From an uncultured Acidobacteriota bacterium (GTDB lineage Bacteria > Acidobacteriota > Thermoanaerobaculia > Gp7-AA8): 64,000 nucleotides of DNA. Of this stretch, positions 1 through 8,589 are shown one piece after another. Each line of letters opens with the position of its first letter. The first letter of the stretch is position 1. A program made the translations under genes and the position numbers. The notes below the pieces were generated by a model, which saw nothing but the letters and a program-made list of their open reading frames with translations, had not been told where the DNA came from and did not search any database. The DNA is taken from the NCBI GenBank assembly GCA_937870635.1, contig CALMZP010000044.1, forward strand, positions 1 through 64,000. The letters are read 5' to 3'.

Positions 1-207
1 CGCGCGGGCAACGATGAAACCGATGTCCCGGGGGCCGCGTCTGCCGGTGAGCTCCTGCCAGAGGAGAGTGCGCGCGGTCTCGAAGTAGGTGAAATAAACG
101 GCGTTGTTGACATGGCCGTAGGCGTCAACGTCGCTGAAGACCACCTGATGCGGGACCACGTACCACCCATCCTTCCACCCGTACACGGCGTGGGCCGGTT
201 CACTCAT
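1..207 (-). CDS. acyl-CoA thioesterase, 4HBT/hot-dog family (3' part truncated by window edge)
   Basis: Hand translation from ATG at 207: MSEPAHAVYGWKDGWYVVPHQVVFSDVDAYGHVNNAVYFTYFETARTLLW...; D.D..GHVNNAVYFTYFE is the hot-dog thioesterase signature. Not in the ORF track because it runs off the window. Confidence 0.85.
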   Translation of the reverse strand, partial: MSEPAHAVYGWKDGWYVVPHQVVFSDVDAYGHVNNAVYFTYFETARTLLWQELTGRRGPRDIGFIVARA

Positions 208-219
208 CGTTGCGATGAG

Positions 220-1158
220 TCATTGTAACGCCGGTGACTGCGGAGCGACGGGTGCGCCGGATTTCGTGCACGCCTGCAGATAGCGGCCGGGCAGCGGGTG
301 ATCGAGATAGGGCGCGATGACCGACGAAGCTTCGACGAGCTTCTTCAGATCGACACCCGAGTCGATGGCCATCCCCTCGAGGAGATACACGAGGTCTTCC
401 GTCGCCATGTTGCCCGACGCGCCCGGCGCATACGGACAGCCGCCGAGTCCGCCCGCGGACGCGTCGAACGTGGAGATACCCATCTCCAGCGCCGCGAGTG
501 TGTTCGCGAGCGCGGTTCCGCGCGTGTCGTGAAAATGCATCGCCAGCTTCGAAGGCGGGATGACCTGCAGCAGGATTCCAATCACGCCCTGCACCTGCAG
601 AGGTGTACCGACACCGATCGTGTCGCCGACGGAGACTTCGTAACAGCCCAGATCCAGCAGCCGCGCGGAAACTTCCAGGACCTTCTCCGGCGGCACTTCG
701 CCCTCGTACGGACATCCCATCGCCGTCGAAACGTACCCTCGCACGCGCATCTCCTCGGCCCGCGCCCGCGCGGCGACGGGCGCGTAGTTCTCGAACGACT
801 CGTCGATCGACATGTTGATGTTGCGCTTATTGAAGGTCTCCGAGGCGGCGGTGAAGATGGCGATCGACGTGACGCCGGTCTCGATCGCCCGCTCCAGCCC
901 CTTCATGTTCGGGACGAGAACCGGATACTCCATCCCCGGATCCTTCGGGATGTTGCGGTAGACGTCCGCCGTGTCGGCCATCTGCGGCACCCATTTCGGA
1001 TGGACGAACGCGCCGGCTTCGATCACCCGCAGCCCGGCGTCGCCCAGCGCGGTGATGTAGTCGATCTTCGCCTGCGTCGGGATGATGACCTTCTCGTTTT
1101 GAAGGCCGTCACGCGGTCCGACCTCGACGATCTTGACGGTGTCGACGGAGATTTTCAT
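220..1158 (-). CDS. mvaB: hydroxymethylglutaryl-CoA lyase
   Basis: VEVGPRDGLQNEK, EAGAFVHPKWVPQMADT, GDTIGVGTP, HFHDTRGTALAN, GGLGGCPYAPGASGN; start at MKISVDTV (1158), since upstream residues of the ORF come from a repeat. Confidence 0.93.
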   Translation of the reverse strand: MKISVDTVKIVEVGPRDGLQNEKVIIPTQAKIDYITALGDAGLRVIEAGAFVHPKWVPQMADTADVYRNIPKDPGMEYPVLVPNMKGLERAIETGVTSIAIFTAASETFNKRNINMSIDESFENYAPVAARARAEEMRVRGYVSTAMGCPYEGEVPPEKVLEVSARLLDLGCYEVSVGDTIGVGTPLQVQGVIGILLQVIPPSKLAMHFHDTRGTALANTLAALEMGISTFDASAGGLGGCPYAPGASGNMATEDLVYLLEGMAIDSGVDLKKLVEASSVIAPYLDHPLPGRYLQACTKSGAPVAPQSPALQ

Positions 1159-1194
1159 GAGACGGTTAAGTCTATCCCGAGAGAAGCCGCTGAT

Positions 1195-1350
1195 TTCATC
1201 CCGAGCGCAGCGAGGGATCTCCGGAAGCACCGGCAGGATGTTGCCTATGAAAACCAACCCTGCCGGTGGTACCGGAGATCCCTCGCTTCGCTCGGGATGC
1301 AATCTATGACTGCGCTCGGGATGAAATCTCCGGCTGCGCTCGGGATGGAT
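1195..1350. repeat. intergenic palindromic repeat, cccgagcg(c)agcgagggatctccgg family, with extra partial copies of the right arm
   Basis: catcccgagcgcagcgagggatctccggaagcaccggcagg ... cctgccggtggtaccggagatccctcgcttcgctcgggatg, then two more (c)tgcgctcgggatg units. Confidence 0.9.
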
Positions 1351-1821
1351 TCATGACAAAACAACCAGGTCCACCCCCGGCTGAACGAGCTCGCCCTCCA
1401 CACAATTCACAGCGCTCACCGTGCCGTCGTGCGTAGCCACGATCTGATGCTCCATCTTCATCGCCTCGAGCACGATGAGTGGCGTTCCCTTCGTCACCAC
1501 ATCGCCCTTGCCAACGAGAATCTTGAGCACCAGTCCGGGCATGGGGGCGGCCATCGAATGATCGCGGTGACGCGTGCGGGTCTTTGCTCCCCGATCGGTC
1601 ACGTCCGCCGTGTACGTCACGCCATCGAAAGCGAAGCTGATGCGCGTCCCGTCGACGACGTACGGCACGACGAACGTACGGTCGCCCGCACGCACTTCCG
1701 CTTCGTTGTCGCGCTCGCGCGTGACCTCGATCTCCAGTTCACCTGCGCGGAAACGCGTTGTTTCACGCTCGAGAAAGAGCTCGACCTGCTGACCGCCGAT
1801 CGTCACGACTTTGTCGCTCAT
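1351..1821 (-). CDS. biotinyl (lipoyl-like) domain protein, acyl-CoA carboxylase biotin carrier subunit
   Basis: C-terminal MAAPMPGLVLKILV...VLEAMKMEHQIVA biotinylation motif; ATG at 1821 overlaps the pyrE stop (ATGA). Confidence 0.88.
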   Translation of the reverse strand: MSDKVVTIGGQQVELFLERETTRFRAGELEIEVTRERDNEAEVRAGDRTFVVPYVVDGTRISFAFDGVTYTADVTDRGAKTRTRHRDHSMAAPMPGLVLKILVGKGDVVTKGTPLIVLEAMKMEHQIVATHDGTVSAVNCVEGELVQPGVDLVVLS

Positions 1822-2387
1822 CGAAACCGGCTGCCCGGCGAGTCGATCGCCATCCCTTTCGCGCACAGCGGACACGACGCTTCTTCCCAGGTCTCGAGGG
1901 CGAGCGTAAGCAGCGACTCGTAAGGGTGATCGAACGGATTCTGTTTCCCGCTCCGGTTCAGGATCGATCCGTATCCGAAGACGAGCCCACCGTGCGTCGC
2001 GACAACCGCCGCCGTCTCGCGCGTCGACTTTCCGGTGGTGACGACGTCCTCGATGATGACGATGCGCTCGCCCTGATTGATCTTGAATCCACGGCGGAGC
2101 GCCATCTCACCGTCCTTGCGCTCCGTGAACACCATCGGTACGTCTAGCGCCTCCGCCACGGTATAGCCGATGATCAGGCCCCCCATCGCTGGCGCTACGA
2201 TCCTTTGCGGCCTCGTCGAACGGATGAGCTTCGCGAGCGCTTCGCCCAGCGCCTTCGCGTTCCGCGGGTGCTGCAGGAGCACGGCGCACTGGACGTAATT
2301 GGGACTGTGCAGCCCCGAGGAGAGGCGGAAATGACCTTGCAGGAGGGCACCGGTTTTATTGAGGAGCGCCAGAACGTCGAGCGGCAT
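1818..2387 (-). CDS. pyrE: orotate phosphoribosyltransferase
   Basis: GHFRLSSGLHSPNYVQC, PAMGGLIIGYTVAEAL, VIIEDVVTTGKST (PRPP motif); start MPLDVLALL at 2387. Confidence 0.93.
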   Translation of the reverse strand: MPLDVLALLNKTGALLQGHFRLSSGLHSPNYVQCAVLLQHPRNAKALGEALAKLIRSTRPQRIVAPAMGGLIIGYTVAEALDVPMVFTERKDGEMALRRGFKINQGERIVIIEDVVTTGKSTRETAAVVATHGGLVFGYGSILNRSGKQNPFDHPYESLLTLALETWEEASCPLCAKGMAIDSPGSRFR

Positions 2388-2424
2388 CGGGCGCGAGAAT
2401 AGAATGACGCCGGAGACAAGGCAA

Positions 2425-2871
2425 ATGGGCACACTCACCGAACAGATCCGCGCCGAGCTGACCGAGTCGATGAAGGCACGGACAGCAGAGAAGACCTCGA
2501 CCCTGCGCATGCTTCAGTCCGCGCTCAAGAACGAGCAGATCAACCTTGGCCATGAGCTGTCCGATGAAGAAGCGATGACCGTCATCCGCAAGGCGGTCAA
2601 ACAGCGGCTGGACTCGATCGAGCAGTACACGAAGGCGAACCGTCCCGAGCTCGCGGCGAAGGAACAGTCCGAGCTCGACATGCTCAAGGCTTATCTCCCC
2701 GCCGAGCTGTCCGAGGCCGAACTGGAAGGCGGGATCCTCGAGATCATCGCTTCCACCGGCGCGCAGTCGAAGAAGGACATCGGCAAGGTGATGAAGGAAG
2801 CGACGGCCCGTTACAAGGGACGGGCGGATGGAAAGGTCCTCCAGGGAATTGCCTCGAGACTCCTGCCGTAG
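2425..2871 (+). CDS. GatB/YqeY domain-containing protein
   Basis: MGTLTEQIRAELTESMKARTAEKTSTLRMLQSALKNEQI...LDMLKAYLP...GKVMKEATARYKGRADGK. Confidence 0.9.
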   Translation: MGTLTEQIRAELTESMKARTAEKTSTLRMLQSALKNEQINLGHELSDEEAMTVIRKAVKQRLDSIEQYTKANRPELAAKEQSELDMLKAYLPAELSEAELEGGILEIIASTGAQSKKDIGKVMKEATARYKGRADGKVLQGIASRLLP

Positions 2872-2891
2872 GGAAGCCGTTAACCGGAAAA

Positions 2892-4007
2892 ATGCTCAAC
2901 TCCTCCGAACGTGAACGCTACGCGCGGCACCTGACCCTCCCTGAAGTCGGCGAGGAAGGACAGGAGAAGCTGCGCCGCGCGTCCGTCCTCATCATCGGTG
3001 CCGGCGGCCTGGGAAGTCCTTCTTCGATGTATCTCGCCGCCGCGGGTGTCGGACGCATCGGACTGGTTGACTTCGACGTCGTCGACTCGACGAATCTGCA
3101 GCGTCAGATTCTCTATGGAGAATCGGTGATCGGGCAGCGGAAGCTCGACGCCGCGTGGCAGCGCCTGCACGATCTCAATCGAAACGTCCGCGTCGAGACG
3201 TTCAATGACCGGCTGTCGTCGCGGAATGCTCTCCCTCTCTTCGAGCCGTACGACATCATCATCGACGGGACCGACAACTTCGCCACCCGTTACCTCGTCA
3301 ACGACGCGTGCGTCCTCTCCGGAAAGCCGAACGTTTACGGCTCGGTCTTCCGCTTCGACGGGCAGGCGTCCGTTTTCGATTCGAGGCGCGGCCCGTGCTA
3401 TCGCTGTCTCTATCCCGATCCACCGCCGCCTCACCTCGTGCCGTCCTGCGCCGAGGGGGGCGTACTGGGCGTGCTGCCGGGAATCGTCGGGACCATCCAG
3501 GCGACCGAGGCGATCAAGCTGATCACCGGGGCTGGCGAGCCGCTGATCGGCCGGCTTCTTCTCATCGATGCGCTGAAAATGTCGTTCCGATCGCTGAAGC
3601 TGGAAAGGAATCCGCAATGCCGTGTCTGCAGTGCGAATCCCGAGATTCGCGAATTGATCGACTATGAGGAGTTCTGCAATCCCGTGACTGAAACCGACAT
3701 CAACGCCGCACAGCTGGCCGAGCGGCTGGCCACCGACAAGAGCCTGGTCGTCATCGACGTCCGCGAACCGCATGAATGGGCCGCCGGCCACCTGCCGGAA
3801 GCGAAACACATCCCGCTGCAGCAGGTTCCGGCACGTCTCGCCGAGATTCCGAAAGATGCCGAAGTCGTGATGGTCTGCCGTTCGGGCGGACGCAGCGGCC
3901 GCGCACAGCAGTTCCTGATGTCCAACGGCTACAAGCGCGTCAGGAATCTCACTGGCGGGATGCTTGGCTGGAAGCGAGACGTGGATCCGGCGATGACGGT
4001 GAAGTAG
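2892..4007 (+). CDS. moeZ: molybdopterin/thiamine adenylyltransferase with C-terminal rhodanese domain (MoeZ-like)
   Basis: ThiF/MoeB motifs RYARHLTLPEVGEEGQ, VLIIGAGGLGSP, RQILYGE; rhodanese VIDVREPHEWAAGHLPEAKHIPL and VMVCRSGGRSGRA. Confidence 0.9.
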   Translation: MLNSSERERYARHLTLPEVGEEGQEKLRRASVLIIGAGGLGSPSSMYLAAAGVGRIGLVDFDVVDSTNLQRQILYGESVIGQRKLDAAWQRLHDLNRNVRVETFNDRLSSRNALPLFEPYDIIIDGTDNFATRYLVNDACVLSGKPNVYGSVFRFDGQASVFDSRRGPCYRCLYPDPPPPHLVPSCAEGGVLGVLPGIVGTIQATEAIKLITGAGEPLIGRLLLIDALKMSFRSLKLERNPQCRVCSANPEIRELIDYEEFCNPVTETDINAAQLAERLATDKSLVVIDVREPHEWAAGHLPEAKHIPLQQVPARLAEIPKDAEVVMVCRSGGRSGRAQQFLMSNGYKRVRNLTGGMLGWKRDVDPAMTVK

Positions 4008-4473
4008 GCCGCGCGAAGAGCACCACCACCGAGCGTCCCACGCTGCGGCCGGTCGTCGCGCCATCGATGATCGACACACCGCAATCCTGGTACAGAGGGG
4101 ACAGGATGTTGGCGCGGTGCCCCTTCGACTCCATCCACGACTGAACCAGCAGCTCGGCCGTTTCGAACCCGGCCGCCAGGTTCTCGCCGGCGTAACGGAA
4201 TTCATATCCGCTCGGCCGGATCATCTCGAACGGCGAGCGTCCGTCAGGAGCGACGTGACCCCAATACGCGAGCTCTTCCATGTCGCGCATCCGGCTGTCG
4301 GCCGCGCGCACAAGGCGGTCATCCTGACGGAGCGGAGGAAGCCCGGCCGCCACCCGATGGATGTTCATCTCGGCGACCACCGTCTCGGTCGTGATCTCGG
4401 CACCCGCAGCGGAGACGGCCGCGATGACCATCGCGAGGATGAGAACGCTGCGCATGTGCTGGATGGAACGCAT
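3949..4473 (-). CDS. CAP/SCP domain secreted protein (YkwD-like)
   Basis: Signal peptide MRSIQHMRSVLILAMVIAAVSAAGA; AYWGHVAPDGRSPFEMI, YAGENLAAGF, VQSWMESKGHRANILSPLYQDCGV. 59-bp convergent overlap with moeZ. Confidence 0.85.
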   Translation of the reverse strand: MRSIQHMRSVLILAMVIAAVSAAGAEITTETVVAEMNIHRVAAGLPPLRQDDRLVRAADSRMRDMEELAYWGHVAPDGRSPFEMIRPSGYEFRYAGENLAAGFETAELLVQSWMESKGHRANILSPLYQDCGVSIIDGATTGRSVGRSVVVLFARPTSPSSPDPRLASSQASRQ

Positions 4474-4493
4474 TCGCCGGTCCTGTTCCTTCC

Positions 4494-5651
4494 CTAGGAT
4501 ACTTCTGCTCGGACGCGGAGAAAAAAGGTGCACGCTTTCCCCGTCTTGGCATCGACCCAGACCGAACCGCCGTGGCTGACCGCAAACTCGCGCGCCTTGA
4601 AGAGAGCGCGGCCGGTCCTTGGCCCTGCCGGATCCCAGACGAACCCCGGCTCGAAGATCGTCTGCTTCATCTCGTCGGGGACCAGCGGTCCGTTGTCCAT
4701 GACAAAGAACAGGAAGATCGGCGTGCCCTTGTGTTCCATCCATCGCACGCCGATCACGATCATGCCGGAGGCTGGCACGTAGTGAAGCGCGTTCTCCATC
4801 AGGACCGCCAGCGCGTCGCCGAGCTGCTCGTGATCAACGAATCGTTCCTGAAGATCCTGGACATCCACCTGGAGCTCCACACCTTTGATGGCAGCCACAG
4901 GTCTGAACCGATCGGCGATGCGACGGACGACATCGATCGCGCGCGGCACCGGTTTGGCCGCGGGCGCTCCGCCGACACCCGGCGCCATCTCCAGCGATCC
5001 GAGGATCTGCTCGATCGTGCGGGCGGCGTCGTTCACGAGGGCGCCTGCGCGAGCGGGCGTGGCCGACTTCAGCGCATCACGCAGTGCTCGCAGCGGCTCG
5101 AACACGGCCTGCTGCACGTACGAAACGAAGGAGGCATGTCCCTCGTCCGCCGCGTCCGTTTCGCGGAAGACGAGGACGGCGCCACTCGCCCCGCCGGACA
5201 TGGGAACGAGCGTATAGATGACGTTTCGATTCCGGATGCGGGCACCCGACGTGGTGCCGGCGCCGAGGTCGCCGACATGAATGCCGGTGATCGATTCGAT
5301 GGCGGCGACCGTCGTCAGTTCCGACTGCGGCTTGTCGAAGAGTTTGAGCGCCGCATCAGAAACAAATTTCACGCTGCGGTCGGCGCCGAGAAAAACCGAC
5401 GGAGTACCGGCCGCGACGAGAAGATTCACGACACTGGTGATTGCCGGCGTCGCGCTCTCGACCGGGAACTGCACGACCGGCGCTTCCGGGAAACGATCGA
5501 GCGCGAGAGCCTGCGAAGTCTCCGGAGCGCGCACAGTCTCCCTCACCGCCGGCGCGTGTTGATCGGCCTTCTTTCGCGGCTTGTCGCAGTTCTCGCACAG
5601 GATTTTTCCCGGCGGGAGCTCGCGACCGCACATGAAGCATTGACGGGGCAT
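4494..5651 (-). CDS. zinc-ribbon + PAS-like + HATPase_c protein (histidine kinase-like, no clear phospho-acceptor H box)
   Basis: N-terminal CFMCGRELPPGKILCENC; C-terminal N box LAVLMENALHYVP, FVMDNGPLVPDEMKQTIFEPGFVW, AREFAVSHGGSVWVDA. Confidence 0.75.
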   Translation of the reverse strand: MPRQCFMCGRELPPGKILCENCDKPRKKADQHAPAVRETVRAPETSQALALDRFPEAPVVQFPVESATPAITSVVNLLVAAGTPSVFLGADRSVKFVSDAALKLFDKPQSELTTVAAIESITGIHVGDLGAGTTSGARIRNRNVIYTLVPMSGGASGAVLVFRETDAADEGHASFVSYVQQAVFEPLRALRDALKSATPARAGALVNDAARTIEQILGSLEMAPGVGGAPAAKPVPRAIDVVRRIADRFRPVAAIKGVELQVDVQDLQERFVDHEQLGDALAVLMENALHYVPASGMIVIGVRWMEHKGTPIFLFFVMDNGPLVPDEMKQTIFEPGFVWDPAGPRTGRALFKAREFAVSHGGSVWVDAKTGKACTFFLRVRAEVS

Positions 5652-5739
5652 TCGGCGTATCCGGACCGATGATGTTACGCCCGATCTGCGATAGAGTCCG
5701 TGCGACGGCCATCACATCCGCCTTCTGGAGTGTAAACGA

Positions 5740-6585
5740 ATGAAAAACATAGTTGTTATCGGTGGCGGCACCATGGGCAACGGCATCGCGCATACCGCCG
5801 CGGCCACCGGTTTTGACGTCACCCTCGTCGATGTCAGCCAGGAAATCCTCGACCGGGCGATGGGCACCATCTCCGCGAACCTCCAGCGCGGCGTCGACAA
5901 GGGGAAGATGACCGCCGACGAGAAGACGGCCGTCCTCGGCCGCATCCGCCCCGCGACGACCCTCGAATCGCCGGTCGCAAAGGCGGACATCGTCATCGAA
6001 GCCATCATCGAAAAACTCGCTGCGAAGACCGAGGTCTTTCAGAAACTGGACAAGCTGACCGCGCCGGGCTGCATCCTCGCGTCGAACACCTCATCGATCT
6101 CCATCACCAAGATCGCCGCCGCAACGTCGCGCCCCGACAAGGTCATCGGCATGCACTTCATGAATCCCGTTCCGATCATGACGCTCGTCGAAGTGATCCG
6201 CGGCATCGCCACCTCCGACGAAACCTATCGCAAGGTGGAAGAGCTCTCGCAGGCGATGGGCAAGAGGCCGCTCGAGGTCAACGACTACCCCGGTTTCATC
6301 TCCAACCGCGTGCTCATGCCGATGATCAACGAAGCGATCTTCGCTCTGTACGAGGGCGTGGCCACGCCGGAAGCGATCGACGGAGTGATGAAGCTCGGCA
6401 TGAACCACCCGATGGGTCCGCTGACCCTCGCTGATTTCATCGGCCTCGATGTCTGCCTGGCAATCCTGCGCGTCCTCGAAGAAGGCTTCGGCGACCCGAA
6501 GTACCGGCCGTGCCCGCTGCTGGTGAAGATGGTCGATGCCGGCTGGCTGGGACGGAAGAGCGGGCGCGGGTTCTACAGGTATTGA
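5740..6585 (+). CDS. 3-hydroxybutyryl-CoA dehydrogenase
   Basis: [80 protein letters not shown]. Confidence 0.94.
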   Translation: MKNIVVIGGGTMGNGIAHTAAATGFDVTLVDVSQEILDRAMGTISANLQRGVDKGKMTADEKTAVLGRIRPATTLESPVAKADIVIEAIIEKLAAKTEVFQKLDKLTAPGCILASNTSSISITKIAAATSRPDKVIGMHFMNPVPIMTLVEVIRGIATSDETYRKVEELSQAMGKRPLEVNDYPGFISNRVLMPMINEAIFALYEGVATPEAIDGVMKLGMNHPMGPLTLADFIGLDVCLAILRVLEEGFGDPKYRPCPLLVKMVDAGWLGRKSGRGFYRY

Positions 6586-6591
6586 GATGAG

Positions 6592-6667
6592 GTGTGTGAA
6601 GGGAGGCGCGAAGATCGAGCCTCGTGCCGCCCATCCCCCAGATCTCCCTCGCTACGCTCGGGATGAC
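6592..6667. repeat. partial copy of palindromic repeat (loop and right arm)
   Basis: gtgaagggaggcgcgaagatcgagcctcgtgccgcccatcccccagatctccctcgctacgctcgggatgaca closely resembles the loop and right arm at 37222-37300. Confidence 0.8.
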
Positions 6668-6722
6668 AGCTTGTTCCACCCGGGATGACAGCGGCGCTTC
6701 CCTCTGTTCTAATCCGCTACCA

Positions 6723-8579
6723 ATGCTCTGCCAAACCTGCAGTGCCTTCAACGAAGACGATCGCGAGTATTGCTACCGCTGCCAGAACAAGCTCCTCGTT
6801 CTGTCAGGAATGACCGCGTTCGAAGAGGACGAAGCCGAGGATTACGAAGAGGAAGGCGACCTGTCGCTCGATGAGCATCTCCTCGAGCGCGTCTCCGCCA
6901 TCGAAGAGATCGTCAAGCGATCTGCTGAAACGCTCCGCTCCGTCGTCGACGCCGTGCAGAAGCACGAGCGTGCGATCTTCATCAACCAGACCGGCCTTCT
7001 CTCCGTGAAGGAGCTGCTCGAAAAGAAGAGCCTTCTCTCCGGTGAGGAGGTCGTCGAGCTGTGGGAATCGAAGATGGGCGAGCAGATGCTCGCCCTCGAA
7101 AAGAAACAGCGCTTCACCGAGCGCCGCGACCGCATCATGTCGCTGTTCCGCGGTGACAAGCGCGACCGCTTCGTCGCTCTCGTCGCTGAAGCAGAATCTG
7201 CGATCGACGCGTTCGACCCCGATCGGGGGCTCAAAGCACTGGAAGAAGCCTTCCGCCTCGACCGCGACAACTACGAGTTGTCGTTCTTTCTCGGCGAGAC
7301 CTTCTTCAACGACGGGAACCTCGACCGCGCGAAGAGCTATCTCGAGCGGACGCTCGAGGTACAGCCCGATCACTTCGACGCCGCGGTCTTCTACGGCGTG
7401 CTTCTCCATGAACGCCAGGATCTCAAGGGTGCGGAGAGATGGCTGCGCCGCGCCATCCAGATCTCACAGGAATCGTTTCTTCCCTACTTCTCGCTGGGAG
7501 CGATCTACGCACGCAAAGGAAAGCTCCTGCGCGCGCAGAAGTTCCTCGAGAAGGCCATCCAGCTCGAGGCGATCCCGCAGGCTTTCTTCCTTCTTGGAAC
7601 GATCTTCTACGAGAAGGGACAGCTCGAGCGAGCGATCCGCTCTTTCCAGGGGGCGCTCAAGCTCGACCCCGACTATGAAGAAGCCATCTATCACCTGGGC
7701 CTCTGCTATCTCGATCGCAACTGGAACCGAAAGGCGATCGAGTGTTTCCAGGAAGCGCTCGAGCTGAACCCGAACAAGATGGAGTACCAGCAGGCGGTCA
7801 AGATTTACGAGGGAATCTCCGGACACGTCCCGGTCGAGGGTCCCGCCGCGGCGGAGCTCAGCGAAGCGGAGACGCTCGTCAATCAGGGCAACTACAACGA
7901 AGCGCTGGACCACTATCGCCGCGCCTCGACCGAGGATCCGGAGAACGTCAACATCCTCATGCCGTACGCGCTGCTGTGCTCCCATCTCGACCTGAATTCC
8001 GAGGCGATTTCGGTGGCACGACAGATCCTCAAGGAAAAGCCGACCGAGGTCGTCGCGGCAGCCGCGTACACGACGCTCGTCGAAGCGCTGCGTGCCGAGG
8101 GGAACTTCAAGGACGCGAACCGCGCGCTGGAAGACATGCTGCGCGAGTACACGTCGAATTACTCGAAGTCGATCGCCTACTACGAGAAGGCGTACAACCT
8201 CGCCGAGATGGAAGAAAACCTCGACGAAGCACTGGAAAGCGCGCAGCTCGCCCTGCGGTATTCACCCAAGGAGCTGAAGCAGTTCCCGCTGGCAGCGTTG
8301 GGCTGGGTGTACTTCAAAAAACGTGACTTTCAGAACGCGGTCGATTTCCTGACGAAGTCGGCCGACATCGGCCCTACCGCCACGAACCTGATGCATCTCG
8401 GCATGGCGCTTCTGGAGAGCGGCGAGAAGGATCGCGCGCGCGCAATCTTCCGCCGTGCGAAGAGCTTCAAGGCCAAGGGCGCCGGCCTCGAGGAGAAGAT
8501 CCTCGAGCAGGTGCGAACGGCGACGAAGCTCATCGACCGGCTGCACGCAAAGCGGCGCAGAGCGACCAGCGGAAAATAG
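6723..8579 (+). CDS. zinc-ribbon N-terminus plus TPR repeat protein
   Basis: MLCQTCSAFNEDDREYCYRCQNKL (CxxC...CxxC) then repeated TPR units (e.g. LERTLEVQPDHFDAAVFYGVLLHERQDLKGAERWLRRAI). Confidence 0.88.
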   Translation: MLCQTCSAFNEDDREYCYRCQNKLLVLSGMTAFEEDEAEDYEEEGDLSLDEHLLERVSAIEEIVKRSAETLRSVVDAVQKHERAIFINQTGLLSVKELLEKKSLLSGEEVVELWESKMGEQMLALEKKQRFTERRDRIMSLFRGDKRDRFVALVAEAESAIDAFDPDRGLKALEEAFRLDRDNYELSFFLGETFFNDGNLDRAKSYLERTLEVQPDHFDAAVFYGVLLHERQDLKGAERWLRRAIQISQESFLPYFSLGAIYARKGKLLRAQKFLEKAIQLEAIPQAFFLLGTIFYEKGQLERAIRSFQGALKLDPDYEEAIYHLGLCYLDRNWNRKAIECFQEALELNPNKMEYQQAVKIYEGISGHVPVEGPAAAELSEAETLVNQGNYNEALDHYRRASTEDPENVNILMPYALLCSHLDLNSEAISVARQILKEKPTEVVAAAAYTTLVEALRAEGNFKDANRALEDMLREYTSNYSKSIAYYEKAYNLAEMEENLDEALESAQLALRYSPKELKQFPLAALGWVYFKKRDFQNAVDFLTKSADIGPTATNLMHLGMALLESGEKDRARAIFRRAKSFKAKGAGLEEKILEQVRTATKLIDRLHAKRRRATSGK

Positions 8580-8589
8580 CCTCGACGAA

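Noticed and set aside
2880-4205. 441-aa minus-strand ORF antisense to moeZ
   Set aside because: Composition artefact; the plus strand carries complete MoeB and rhodanese motifs.
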